DNA of 64,000 bases from Longimicrobium terrae (GTDB lineage Bacteria; Gemmatimonadota; Gemmatimonadetes; Longimicrobiales; Longimicrobiaceae), in assembly GCF_014202995.1 (NCBI RefSeq), contig NZ_JACHIA010000003.1, positions 124,001 through 188,000 on the forward strand, in the 5' to 3' direction. Positions 53,307-62,477 of the stretch are shown here, in pieces; position 1 is the stretch's first letter, and each line of letters opens with the position of its first letter. The position numbers and the translations under genes are program-made. The notes below the pieces were generated by a model, which saw only the letters and a program-made list of their open reading frames with translations, made no database searches and was not told the origin of the DNA.

Positions 53307-53993
53307 CTACCCCTGAAATGGAAAGCCACACTCCGCCATCTTTGCGGCAAAATCGCTTGCGTGCGTCTCGCTCCTGGGCTGCCCATTGGTGTGCCCGAGA
53401 AACTTGTGCACGGCTTCATGCACCATGGAGTCGGTAAGTTCGTACGAATCCAGTCCGGTCGAAAGCCAATGCTTCGGTCCAGAGATGTATATGAGATCCG
53501 CGACGGAGTTCCACCCGGAGTACATACCGTCAGACTGAGTATATACAAGAATTCGGCTGGAGGAGAGCATGGAACGGAGCAACTCACGAAGGTCCACACA
53601 TTGAACTTTCGAAAGTTGATCCTCCATATCCTTCAACTCATCGGGTAAGGGCTGCCGCTCGCCGCAGTTCGGACAGCCTCCCGAATCTTTCGGGTTGGCG
53701 GTCGTACCTCCTGAACCGCCCCCACCAGAGTACGTCCCCCCTCCACCGCTCCCTCCATAACCGCCACAATAGGGATCGTCAGGCCAGAGATCGCACAACT
53801 CGGGATCATCGGTAGGCTGGGACCATCCCCCGGCGATAGGCTCCAGCGTGCAAGGCCGTTGCGGGTCGTTGGGGTAGCATGGTTCCGAGAACAAAGGATC
53901 ACGGGAAGGCGGCACCATCCCCGGATCGAGGGGCAGGTCACTGCAGCCGCCCAGTAATCCGACCAACAGGATGATCACGAACGTGAATCTCAT
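53307..53993 (-). CDS. lipoprotein with HEAVH zincin-like motif
   Basis: 228 residues. Lipobox LLGGC (Cys17). A Gly-rich linker (GGYGGSGGGGTYSGGGGSG) separates the N-terminus from the C-terminal domain, which has HEAVH at 192-196, the HExxH zinc pattern, preceded by TDSMV and followed by FLGH (a third His). Could be a secreted metalloprotease. GC is a little lower than its neighbours. ATG 53993 with a good promoter upstream. Not a known family. Confidence 0.62.
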   Translation of the reverse strand: MRFTFVIILLVGLLGGCSDLPLDPGMVPPSRDPLFSEPCYPNDPQRPCTLEPIAGGWSQPTDDPELCDLWPDDPYCGGYGGSGGGGTYSGGGGSGGTTANPKDSGGCPNCGERQPLPDELKDMEDQLSKVQCVDLRELLRSMLSSSRILVYTQSDGMYSGWNSVADLIYISGPKHWLSTGLDSYELTDSMVHEAVHKFLGHTNGQPRSETHASDFAAKMAECGFPFQG

Positions 53994-54034
53994 AGCGGCC
54001 CCCCGGGAGATCGCGGCATCGTACGTCCGGGGCA

Positions 54035-54063
54035 ATCATAACGCGCAGAGACACAGACCACAA
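54035..54063 (-). promoter_or_regulatory. promoter of the HEAVH lipoprotein operon
   Basis: On the minus strand TTGTGG (54058-54063) and TATGAT (54035-54040) are 17 bases apart, close to consensus. Start near 54028, about 35 bases before the ATG. Confidence 0.65.
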
Positions 54064-54202
54064 CGGGACTTTACATGCGTCACGGCGATAAGGCAGACTG
54101 TGGAAGAGAACGGGTCGGCGATCAAGCCTTGCCGCGCGTGCTCGTCCGGATTTGGAGCATCGTCACCGCTGACAAATTTCCACACTCGGCACACCCGCGC
54201 AG

Positions 54203-56323
54203 TCATGTGCCCGCGATGCAATCCGCCCCCAGCAGCCGCTCCGCATCCTCGGCTGGCAGCGGACGGGCGAAGAGGTAGCCTTGGGCGTACTGGCAGCCCA
54301 GGTCGCGGAGGAGGGCGGGCTGCGCGGGCGAGTCCACGCCCTCGGCCACCACGCCCACACCCAGGCTGCGCGCGAACGCCGCGATCCCCGCCACGAAGCG
54401 CGCGCGCCGCGGTTCATCCTGCATCCCGTGCACGAACGAGCGGTCGATCTTCACCACGTCGATGGGAAAGCGCTCCAGATACGCCAGCGACGAGTATCCC
54501 GTCCCGAAGTCGTCCAGGTGAAGCTGAACACCCAGCGCGCGCAGGGCCCGCAGCGTCTCGGCCACCACCTCGGCCTTGTCGATCAGCAGGCTCTCCGTAA
54601 TCTCCAGCATGACCGACCCAGGCGGCAGGCCGTGCTTGCGCAGGCACTGATCCACCTGGTCCACGATGTCCGTCTGCAGGAACTGGTTGGCGGACACGTT
54701 CACCGCCATCGTCAGCGGCGCGTCGCCGCGGGGCGCGGACAGCTGCCACCCGGCCAGCACGCGGCACGCCTCGTCCATCACCCACCGGCCGATCTGCACG
54801 ATCTGCCCGGTCTCCTCCGCCACGGGGATGAAGTCGCCCGGCAGGATGGTGCCGTGCTCCGGATGCTCCCAGCGCACCAGCGCCTCGAACCCCACGATGC
54901 GCCCCGTATCCAGCCGCACCACGGGCTGGTACGCCAGCCGCAGCTCGCCGTTGGCCACCGCGCGCCGCAGGTCCGTCTCAATCTGCAGCCGGCGCACGGC
55001 GGCTGCGTGCATCCGCCGGTCGAACACCTCGTAGCGCGCCTTGCCCTGCGACTTGGCGCGCCCCAGCGCCGCGTCCGCGTTGCGCAGCAGGTGCTCCGGA
55101 ACCGCGTCACCGCTTTCGCACAGAGCAATGCCGATGCTCACCGAGGCATACACTTCCCGCCCGCCGATGCTGAAGGGCAGACCCAGCGCGTGCAGCAGTT
55201 CATCCGCAATGTGCGTGGCCTCCGTCACCGTCCCCACGCCGTCCAGCATGACGGTGAACTCGTCGCCGCCAAAGCGCGACACGGTGTCGCCCGGGCGCAG
55301 CGTGCGCACCAGCCGCGCGCCCATCTCGCGCAGCAGGTCGTCGCCCGTGCCGTGGCCCAGCGAATCGTTCACGATCTTGAAGCGGTCCACGTCCAGGAAC
55401 AGCACCGCGAACGGCGATCCGCGGCCGGAGCGCAGCCGCATCAACTCGTGCTCCACGCGGTTCAGAAAGAGCGCGCGGTTGCTGAGCCCGGTGAGCGCGT
55501 CGTGCAGGGCGTCGTGGGCAAGCTGCTCATCCACCCGCCTGCGTTCGGTAACGTCGGTGATCGCTCCCAGCGTGCCCACCACCTCGCCGGCCGCGTTCAG
55601 AAAGGGGGTGCCGTGCACCTCCACCCATCCCGTGGTGCCGTCCTTTCGCAACGACCGCATCTCGTAGCGCTCCGCCGTCCCCTCCGCGCGCCGCGCCAGC
55701 CCCTCGCGAAACGCCTGCACGTCCTCCGGCGGAATCAGCACGTCCATCCCCGCGCGCCCCACCAGTTCCTCCGGCGTGTAGCCGTAGATCTGCTCCATGC
55801 GCGGGTTTGCGTACGAGATGACGTCGTTCAGGTCGGTGATGAGCAGCCCCTCGCCCAGCGACTCGGCCACGGTGCGAAAGCGGATCTCCGACTCGCGCAG
55901 CGCGTTCTCGGCGTTGGCGCGCTCCGTCACGTCGCGCGAGTTGATGACGATTCCCGCCACGGCCGGCGCGTGCAGCAGGTTGGTCGCGGTCACCTCCATC
56001 ACGCGCCATCCGTCCGTGGCGTGGCGGTTTCGGTACGTGATGGACCGCATGGCGCCCGGCGTTCGCCGCACCTCGTCGAACGCCGCGCGCACCGCGTCCG
56101 CGTCCTCCAGGTGTGCGCCCGCGAACGCGCTGGTCCCCACCAGCCGCTCCGGCGCGAAACCCAGCAGCCGCTGGATGGCGGGGCTGTGGTAGCGCACCGT
56201 TCCGTCCGCTTCCAGCACGGAAATGACGTCGGATGCGTTCTCGATCAGCGCGCGGAAGTACGTCTCGCCATGCAGCCCCGCCCCGCCGGCGTGCTCACCC
56301 GTCCGGCCGGCTCCACCGCTCAT
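54203..56323 (-). CDS. PAS-PAS-GGDEF-EAL cyclic-di-GMP enzyme
   Basis: 706 residues, no membrane segment. Two PAS domains (about 20-135 and 140-260), GGDEF (352-356, RFGGDEF intact) with an RxxD inhibitory site (343-346) five residues before it, then EAL (480-482, FEALVRW) and the DDFGTGYSS loop (604-612). Both the cyclase and phosphodiesterase residues look complete, so either activity is possible, set by PAS-bound signals. ATG 56323. Confidence 0.9.
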   Translation of the reverse strand: MSGGAGRTGEHAGGAGLHGETYFRALIENASDVISVLEADGTVRYHSPAIQRLLGFAPERLVGTSAFAGAHLEDADAVRAAFDEVRRTPGAMRSITYRNRHATDGWRVMEVTATNLLHAPAVAGIVINSRDVTERANAENALRESEIRFRTVAESLGEGLLITDLNDVISYANPRMEQIYGYTPEELVGRAGMDVLIPPEDVQAFREGLARRAEGTAERYEMRSLRKDGTTGWVEVHGTPFLNAAGEVVGTLGAITDVTERRRVDEQLAHDALHDALTGLSNRALFLNRVEHELMRLRSGRGSPFAVLFLDVDRFKIVNDSLGHGTGDDLLREMGARLVRTLRPGDTVSRFGGDEFTVMLDGVGTVTEATHIADELLHALGLPFSIGGREVYASVSIGIALCESGDAVPEHLLRNADAALGRAKSQGKARYEVFDRRMHAAAVRRLQIETDLRRAVANGELRLAYQPVVRLDTGRIVGFEALVRWEHPEHGTILPGDFIPVAEETGQIVQIGRWVMDEACRVLAGWQLSAPRGDAPLTMAVNVSANQFLQTDIVDQVDQCLRKHGLPPGSVMLEITESLLIDKAEVVAETLRALRALGVQLHLDDFGTGYSSLAYLERFPIDVVKIDRSFVHGMQDEPRRARFVAGIAAFARSLGVGVVAEGVDSPAQPALLRDLGCQYAQGYLFARPLPAEDAERLLGADCIAGT

Positions 56324-56983
56324 CGGCGGCTCCGGGCGGCGGGCGCGCGCGTCACGGCGGCTCCGTTCGCGGGGGCCGCACGATGGTTTTCAGCCGGGGC
56401 GGGCTGGTTGCGTGGGATGGCGGGAAGCGGGCGGGAGTGGAGCGGGAGGAGCATCAATCACCCTCGGATGAACGCGTCACGCGGATGCTGTGGTGCCGCG
56501 GCTTTCGTACGCACCTCAAGAAGACACGAAACAAGGGGCGCACCTCCGCGCCGCGCAAGTACGCCGCCTTCACACGCGTGACGCCGTGCGCGACCGCTCG
56601 GGGCGATCCAGCGCGGGTGGGGAAGACAATCCTCCCGCGGCGAAACAGATGCGCATCGTGCGCCAGCGCTGTCGCACGGCTCCGGAGTGGATCGGCCGTG
56701 GACTCGGATTGGGAGGCGTGCTGGAGAGGACGCGGTCGGGCCCGGCAGGTCACCAGACGACTCTGCGCGAGGCACGACCGGGCAGCGCGCGTTGCCCCTG
56801 CAGGAGACCGATGCACCCCGGTCACCGGCGCAGGGCGCGCACGCGGCGGGATACGCACGGACCACTGCCCGGCGACCTCGCCGCATCCAGCCGCGGCGAG
56901 GTCGTGTGATCGAGATGCGTTCGGGCACCGGGGCGGACGGGCAGCCCCGCCGTGCCGGCCGGCGCCCGTCCGGACGGCGTGCG
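56324..56983. other. long gap without recognisable gene
   Basis: 660 bases between the GGDEF-EAL gene and the small membrane protein. Arg-rich open frames exist on both strands but show no ribosome site, no conserved pattern and GC-driven codon bias only. No repeat module was found. Confidence 0.4.
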
Positions 56984-57193
56984 TCAGTACGTGGGCGGAC
57001 GCGTGTCGCCGCCGGCCGGCGGCTGCGGATCACGCGACTTGGTGCGGCTCGTCGCCGAGATGATGCCGAGTCCGATCGCCACGATGACGCCGATGCCGAT
57101 CCACATGGGGGGCGCGCCCAGCATGAACGCCGCGATCGCCAGGCCGATGACCAGAACGAAGAAGCCGAGCAGATACGTTGAAAAGGCCGACAT
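56984..57193 (-). CDS. small two-helix membrane protein
   Basis: 69 residues with two hydrophobic helices (YLLGFFVLVIGLAIAAFMLG and MWIGIGVIVAIGLGIIS) and a charged, Pro-rich tail. ATG 57193. No family recognised. Confidence 0.6.
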   Translation of the reverse strand: MSAFSTYLLGFFVLVIGLAIAAFMLGAPPMWIGIGVIVAIGLGIISATSRTKSRDPQPPAGGDTRPPTY

Positions 57194-57632
57194 GGGGAGT
57201 CTCCGTTCGATGGGGCTTGCTCCGCCCCCGCCGGAGGGCGGGGCGCGGCATGCACCGGTGCACCTGCAATTGCCGGACTACGTGCGCGCCCGTCGCCTCC
57301 CCGGCTGAAAACGAGTCTCCGAGTCACGGCTTCCGCGGAGCGCCGGCCGCGGGGACGCCAGACGGAACCGGGCTCATCATCCCCTGCATCGAACCTGCCT
57401 GACGGATGCGTATGACCCGTGCGGATCGCGCGGAATCCCCGTCCAGATCCGCCTCCGGCTTCCGTCCAGATCCGCGTCCGGCGATCTGATCGGCAACCTT
57501 TCCGCGGATCGTCCCGCGCCGAGTCAGCGGCTGGATTCCGCGCGGGAGTGTGCCCCGCCGTGGCATATCCAATGCTTCCCCGGCCGCCCCCGCATCGGGC
57601 GGGAGGCTGCACCTCAGACGGAGGGGAATCGC
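57194..57632. other. upstream region of the alcohol dehydrogenase operon
   Basis: 439 bases without a supported gene. A short direct repeat (GTCCAGATCCGC, seen twice around 57441-57480) is present. No clear promoter was recognised. Confidence 0.4.
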
Positions 57633-58775
57633 ATGAAGGCCATGGTGTACCGCGGTCCATACCGCATCCGGGTGGAGGAAAAGGACATTCCCCGGATCGA
57701 GCATCCCAACGACGCCATCGTGCAGGTGACGCGCGCGGCCATCTGCGGCTCGGACCTGCACCTGTACCACGGCATGATGCCCGACACCCGCGTGGGCATG
57801 ACGTTCGGCCACGAGTTCATCGGCATCGTGCACGAGGTGGGGCCCTCGGTGCAGAACCTGAAGGTGGGCGACCGAGTGATGGTGCCCTTCAACGTGTTCT
57901 GCGGATCGTGCTACTTCTGCGCGCGCACGCTGTACGGCAACTGCCACAACGTGAACCCCAACGCCACGGCTGTAGGCGGCATCTACGGCTACTCGCACAC
58001 CACCGGCGGCTACGACGGCGGCCAGGCCGAGTTCGTCCGCGTTCCCTTTGCCGACGTGGGGCCCAGCATCATCCCCGACTGGATGGATGAAGAGGACGCG
58101 GTGCTGCTTACCGACGCCTGCGCCACCGGCTACTTCGGCGCGGAGCTGGGCGAGATCGAGATGGGTGACACGGTGGTCGTCTTCGGCGCGGGGCCGGTGG
58201 GGCTGATCGCGGCCAAGTCGGCGTGGCTCATGGGGGCCGGCCGGGTGATCGTCATCGACCACCTGGACTACCGGCTGGAAAAGGCGCGCACCTTTGCCCA
58301 CGCCGAGACGTACAACTTCGTGGAGCATGACGACATCGTCCTGCACATGAAGAAGATCACCGACTTCCTGGGCGCGGACGTGGCCATCGACGCCGTGGGC
58401 GCCGAGGCGGACGGCGCCTTCATGCAGCACGTAACCTCGGCCAAGTTCAAGATGCAGGGCGGCTCGCCCGTAGCGCTGAACTGGGCCATCGACTCGGTGC
58501 GCAAGGGCGGCACGATCGCGGTGGTGGGCGCGTACGGCCCGCTGTTCAGCGCCGTCAAGTTCGGCGACGCCATGAACAAGGGGCTTACGCTGCGGATGAA
58601 CCAGACGCCCGTGAAGCGCTACTGGCCGCGCCTGTTCGAGCACGTGCGGACCGGCGTGCTCAAGCCCAGCGAGATCGTGACGCACCGCATTCCGCTGGAC
58701 CACATCGCCGAGGGCTACCACATGTTCAGCAGCAAGCTGGACGAGATCATCAAGCCCATTCTGGTCGTCAACTGA
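57633..58775 (+). CDS. zinc-dependent alcohol dehydrogenase family (MDR)
   Basis: 380 residues. Medium-chain dehydrogenase/reductase: catalytic zinc Cys38 (ICGSDLHLYHG) and His60-Glu61 (GHEF), structural zinc Cys90, Cys93, Cys96 and Cys104, and NAD site VVVFGAGPVGLIAAKSAW. The longest insertion around 110-130 (GYSHTTGGYDGGQAE) resembles formaldehyde-dehydrogenase-like glutathione-independent forms. ATG 57633 with GGAGGGG upstream. Followed by a gene 16 bases away, so operonic. Confidence 0.9.
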   Translation: MKAMVYRGPYRIRVEEKDIPRIEHPNDAIVQVTRAAICGSDLHLYHGMMPDTRVGMTFGHEFIGIVHEVGPSVQNLKVGDRVMVPFNVFCGSCYFCARTLYGNCHNVNPNATAVGGIYGYSHTTGGYDGGQAEFVRVPFADVGPSIIPDWMDEEDAVLLTDACATGYFGAELGEIEMGDTVVVFGAGPVGLIAAKSAWLMGAGRVIVIDHLDYRLEKARTFAHAETYNFVEHDDIVLHMKKITDFLGADVAIDAVGAEADGAFMQHVTSAKFKMQGGSPVALNWAIDSVRKGGTIAVVGAYGPLFSAVKFGDAMNKGLTLRMNQTPVKRYWPRLFEHVRTGVLKPSEIVTHRIPLDHIAEGYHMFSSKLDEIIKPILVVN

Positions 58776-58791
58776 ACCGGGAGAGGATCAG

Positions 58792-59616
58792 ATGCCCTAT
58801 ACCGCGGAAAAGCCGCCGCTGCGGCGGTCGATTGAAGAACTGCGCGCCACCATCCCCGGCTGGGGGGTGGACCTGGACCCGGCGGACCGTCCCGGCATTC
58901 CCAACCAGCGCTTTGCCCCGGAAATCACCGGCGCGCACTGGGACTTTCCCGAGCGCCAGCCGGAGCTGTGGCCGCGCGAGCGGTCGCCGGAGCACAAGTT
59001 TCTGACGCCGGTGTTCGGCACGTCGTGCCCGCCCAAGGGGCTGTCGGGGGCGATCCGAAAGTTCGCCTACCGCTACAGCGAAGGGCGCTCCAGCCACTGG
59101 CTGCTGCTGGTGGCGGCGGACCGGGTGGACGTGTTCGAGAGCCGCATCACCTCCGCGCTCAGCGGCCGTCCGGACAACGTGGTCGCCGAAACGGGCGTGC
59201 AGTACGAGTGGAAGCGCCACGGCGTCCGGTCGCGCATGGGCCGCCACCGCGCGGACGTAAAGCATCAGTGGATCGATCCGCTGATCACCATGGCTCCGTA
59301 TCTGCTGGCCGGCTACGGCGCGTACTCGCTGGGCCGCGCCATCGTCCGCGGCGTGAACGGGACGTCGGGCGGCGTACGCGTGCCGGACTACCTCGCGGGC
59401 GCCACATCGGGCGCGTCCGGCGCGGGTACCCGCCGCGAGCATACGGTGTCGTATCCCGCGGGGGCAGGCGCGGGCCGCGACCAGGCGGACGTGTACTCCG
59501 CGACCGCGTCCAACGCGGCGCACTTCCGCGACAGGCCGGCCGCGCACTCCACCGGCGCGCCGCCCCGCCGGGAAGCTCCGGCGCCACGTCGGGATCCGCG
59601 CGATCCCGGCTACTGA
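58792..59616 (+). CDS. conserved hypothetical protein, operon partner of the alcohol dehydrogenase
   Basis: 274 residues. N-terminal region Pro/charged-rich, central FAYRYSEGRSSHWLLLVAAD and DVFESRITSAL, one hydrophobic segment (LITMAPYLLAGYGAYSLG, about 162-182), then a Gly/Ala/Arg-rich C-terminus. Not recognised. The GGGAGAGGATCAG ribosome site before ATG 58792 and the gap of 16 bases suggest co-expression with the MDR enzyme. Terminator downstream. Confidence 0.65.
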   Translation: MPYTAEKPPLRRSIEELRATIPGWGVDLDPADRPGIPNQRFAPEITGAHWDFPERQPELWPRERSPEHKFLTPVFGTSCPPKGLSGAIRKFAYRYSEGRSSHWLLLVAADRVDVFESRITSALSGRPDNVVAETGVQYEWKRHGVRSRMGRHRADVKHQWIDPLITMAPYLLAGYGAYSLGRAIVRGVNGTSGGVRVPDYLAGATSGASGAGTRREHTVSYPAGAGAGRDQADVYSATASNAAHFRDRPAAHSTGAPPRREAPAPRRDPRDPGY

Positions 59617-59948
59617 ACGGCAGAGAGCCCCGGCGCGGAACCCCGCGCCGGGGCTCTTCCCTTCCCCGCCACGGACGCGATCGTTCCGAGCCGATCCGCT
59701 TCCCGCTCCTCACTCCGTTTCGCGTCACGTATCTCCATCCATCCCGCCGGCGGATGCGGAACGGAAGGAACGCGATCGGGAACGGATTTCCCGCCTGGGG
59801 CACAGTGCGGGAGATCGCGATCACGCGGGCTCGGTCCCGCTGTCCACACTCCGCGCGGTCGCGCGTTCTTTCCCGGCGCATCCCGACCTTGCGTTCCCGG
59901 CCGGCCCGGTTGATGATTCAGGCTCCACGCCGGTTCATTCCGCCCCCT
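59617..59948. other. gap between the ADH operon and the next gene
   Basis: 332 bases. A terminator at 59624-59660 at the left. A possible promoter-like pair (TTGCGT 59889-59894 and GATGAT 59912-59917, 17-base spacing) precedes the next gene but is weak. No gene is supported. Confidence 0.4.
59624..59660 (+). terminator. terminator of the alcohol dehydrogenase operon
   Basis: Perfect 15-base stem AGAGCCCCGGCGCGG / CCGCGCCGGGGCTCT, short loop, then TTCCCTT. Confidence 0.8.
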
Positions 59949-60530
59949 ATGCTCTACAGATCCGTGAAACTCTCCCGCATTCTCGCCGTCGCATTCTGCG
60001 CGGCCATCGCACCCGCCGCGGCGCGCGCCCAGACCACGGCCTCCGATCTGCCGCCGCTGATGGAAGACAACGGCACCAGCATGCGCGCCGACCCGTCCAT
60101 ACGCATCATCGAGCACCGCTTCGCCGTGTCGGCCGACAGCGTGTGGGCCATTCTTCCGGACGTGCTGCGCGAGATGGGGATTGAGCCGCAGGTGGATCCG
60201 TCGCGCGAGCGCGTGATGGGCAACGTGCGCATTACCGCCCCGCGCGTGGCGGGCGAGCGCACGGGCCGCTACATGGCGTGCGGCAACGAGAACTCCGGCC
60301 CCGCGTCCGCCGGCCAGTTCCGCATCCGCCTGAACCTGGTGACGCAGGTGCGCGCCGAGGAACAGGGCTCGCGCACCTTCACCCGGCTGATTGGAACGGC
60401 GAACTCCGTGAACGGCTCCGGCAACCAGGTCGTGGGATGCACCAGCACGGGCGCGCTGGAGCGCAAGCTGGGCGAAGCCATCGCGGCGCGCCTGGCCGCT
60501 CCGGCGCCGGCGGCCGCTCCGGCCAACTGA
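59949..60530 (+). CDS. secreted hypothetical protein
   Basis: 193 residues. Signal peptide (ILAVAFCAAIAPAAARAQ). Mature part beta-rich: IIEHRFAVSADSVWAILPDV, then YMACGNENSGPASAGQFRIRL, two Cys (CGNENS and VVGCTST). Ends in Ala/Pro-rich tail. No family recognised. ATG 59949. A strong terminator follows at 60559. Confidence 0.6.
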   Translation: MLYRSVKLSRILAVAFCAAIAPAAARAQTTASDLPPLMEDNGTSMRADPSIRIIEHRFAVSADSVWAILPDVLREMGIEPQVDPSRERVMGNVRITAPRVAGERTGRYMACGNENSGPASAGQFRIRLNLVTQVRAEEQGSRTFTRLIGTANSVNGSGNQVVGCTSTGALERKLGEAIAARLAAPAPAAAPAN

Positions 60531-60558
60531 CCGCGCCCCGCGATCGCGGCTGAGCAGA

Positions 60559-60595
60559 CGAGGCCGGCCCCCGCGCGGGGGCCGGCCTCGTTTTT
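60559..60595 (+). terminator. strong intrinsic terminator
   Basis: Stem CGAGGCCGGCCCCC / GGGGGCCGGCCTCG with a four-base loop, then TTTTT. Directly after the secreted protein gene. Confidence 0.9.
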
Positions 60596-60701
60596 CGCTC
60601 GCCATGGACCGTCGCCCGCCGGATCGTGTACGTCTGCGTTCCGCGAGCGCGATTGCGTCCCCGGCTCATCCATGGAAAAGCACACACTCATTCCGCCACC
60701 G

Positions 60702-61433
60702 ATGATTCGTCCAATCCCCATCGCCCTCGCCTGCTGCGCGCTGCTGGCGGCCGGCGCACGCGCGCAGACCACCGGAACGCACGCCGACGTGCGGTTCGAC
60801 CGCCTGAGCCCCGGAGCCGATTCCATGTACGTGTACGTCGTGCTGCGCGACAGACAGGTGTACGCCGGCACGGTGCACGATGAACTGCGGTCGGTGGCGC
60901 AGAACGGAAGTCCGGCTCTTCTCCGCGTCTATCGAAGCAACATGGGGATACTGGGCGTCCGGGTGGATACGATGATCTCGGCCGTGCCGTCCGGGGCCAC
61001 GCTGTACGCCTCTTCCACCGGGACGCAGCCGTGGCGGGTGCGCTACGCGGCGGACAGCATCACCGGCACGCGCACGGACGCGCAGGGGGTGTCTCGACGC
61101 ATCGCGCGCGCGTTCCGCGGGCCGGCGTACGACGGAACGATGTTCGACATGATGCTGCGGGCGGCCCCGCTCGCGCAGGGATACCAGTTCAGGGTGAACG
61201 CCTACCACGCGATGGCAGACTCGGCGATGACGGTGACCGCGACCGTTGCCGGCTCCGAGCTGGTGGAGGTGGAGGGGAGCCGGCCGGTGGATGCGTGGCG
61301 CGTCAACGTCGACTTTGCCGGAACGGAAGTCACGATGTGGATCGACCAGAACACCCGTGCGCTCGTCCGGCAACTCATCCAGAGTCCGCCGTACGGGGCC
61401 ATGCTCATGACCCGCGTGCCGCCCCGCCCGTAA
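60702..61433 (+). CDS. secreted hypothetical protein
   Basis: About 243 residues. Signal peptide (IALACCALLAAGARAQ). The mature part is beta-rich with YVVLRDRQVYAGTVHDEL and AWRVNVDFAGTEVTMWIDQ, suggesting a lipocalin-like or DUF3108-like fold, but I cannot assign it. ATG 60702 is preferred because the signal starts directly; ATG 60672 is the longer alternative. Terminator downstream. Confidence 0.6.
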   Translation: MIRPIPIALACCALLAAGARAQTTGTHADVRFDRLSPGADSMYVYVVLRDRQVYAGTVHDELRSVAQNGSPALLRVYRSNMGILGVRVDTMISAVPSGATLYASSTGTQPWRVRYAADSITGTRTDAQGVSRRIARAFRGPAYDGTMFDMMLRAAPLAQGYQFRVNAYHAMADSAMTVTATVAGSELVEVEGSRPVDAWRVNVDFAGTEVTMWIDQNTRALVRQLIQSPPYGAMLMTRVPPRP

Positions 61434-61458
61434 CGAGAACGGCTGTCCTGGATGGATG

Positions 61459-61495
61459 AGAAACCCCGGTCGCTCACGGCCGGGGTTCTTTCGTT
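61459..61495 (+). terminator. intrinsic terminator
   Basis: Stem AACCCCGG / CCGGGGTT with a ten-base loop, then CTTTCGTTT, just downstream of the gene at 60702-61433. Confidence 0.75.
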
Positions 61496-61599
61496 TGGCG
61501 TCACAGTGATGCTGCGGCGCGCGCCGTGCGGAGCGGTGCGGATGGATGAGGCCGGCGCGATGCCGGCCCGGAATACGACACCGGACGGGAGCGGGCGGG

Positions 61600-62394
61600 A
61601 TGGATCTTGGACTGCGGGGCAAGCGCGCGCTGGTCACGGGAAGCACGGCGGGGATCGGGCTGGCGGCTGCGCGCATGCTGGCGGCGGAAGGCGCGGAGGT
61701 CGTCATCAACGGCCGCACGGAGGAGCGGGTGCGGGCCGCCGTCGCCAGCATCACGGAGCAGGTGCCGGGCGCACAGGTACGCGGGATCGCGGCGGACATG
61801 GGCACGGCGGAGGGCGCCGCGCAGATCGTGCGCGAGGAGCCGGAGATCGACGTCCTGGTGAACAATGTGGGGATCTTTGCGCCGGCCGCCTTCGAGGCCA
61901 TCCCCGACGCGGACTGGATGCGCTTCTTTGAGGTGAACGTAATGAGCGGCGTGCGGCTGTCGCGCGCGTACCTGCCCGGGATGCGGGCGCGCGACTGGGG
62001 CCGGATCGTCTTTATCTCCAGCGAGTCGGCCGTACAGATTCCGTCGGAGATGATCCATTACGGGATGACCAAGACGGCGCAGGTGGCCGTCGCGCGCGGG
62101 ATCGCGGAAACCACGAGCGGCACGGGCATCACCGCCAACTCGGTGCTTCCCGGCCCCACGGACTCGGAGGGCGTCGGCACATTCGTGGCGGATCTGGCCA
62201 AGGAACGCGGGATCAGCTTCGAAGAGATGGAGCGCGAGTTCTTTGCTTCCGCGCGGCCGTCGTCGCTGCTGCAGCGGTTCGCCACGCCGGACGAGGTGGC
62301 GGCGATGATCGTGTACACGTGCAGCCAGCAGGCGTCCGCCACCAACGGCGCCGCGCTGCGTGTGGACGGAGGCGTAATCCGCGCGATCCTGTAG
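61600..62394 (+). CDS. short-chain dehydrogenase/reductase (SDR)
   Basis: 264 residues. Cofactor motif TGSTAGIG (13-20), NNVG, catalytic Ser (SSES, about 141) and Tyr154-x3-Lys158. Cofactor specificity is unclear: GRTEER after the second strand fits NADP. Probable 3-oxoacyl-ACP-reductase-like enzyme; substrate unknown. ATG 61600 with GGGCGGG just upstream. Confidence 0.92.
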   Translation: MDLGLRGKRALVTGSTAGIGLAAARMLAAEGAEVVINGRTEERVRAAVASITEQVPGAQVRGIAADMGTAEGAAQIVREEPEIDVLVNNVGIFAPAAFEAIPDADWMRFFEVNVMSGVRLSRAYLPGMRARDWGRIVFISSESAVQIPSEMIHYGMTKTAQVAVARGIAETTSGTGITANSVLPGPTDSEGVGTFVADLAKERGISFEEMEREFFASARPSSLLQRFATPDEVAAMIVYTCSQQASATNGAALRVDGGVIRAIL

Positions 62395-62418
62395 CCCGCC
62401 GCGGTTGATTGGACGAAA

Positions 62419-62453
62419 CGAAGCCCCGGCGCGCAGAGCGCCGGGGCTTCGTC
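62419..62453. terminator. bidirectional terminator
   Basis: Stem CGAAGCCCCGGCGC / GCGCCGGGGCTTCG with a five-base loop, then TCTTGTT. Between the convergent SDR gene and the gene at 62478. Confidence 0.85.
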
Positions 62454-62477
62454 TTGTTCATCCACCGAAACGCCTGC

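Noticed and set aside
56454-56858. 134-residue minus-strand frame between the GGDEF-EAL gene and the small membrane protein
   Set aside because: Arg/Ala-rich without conserved motif, signal or ribosome site.
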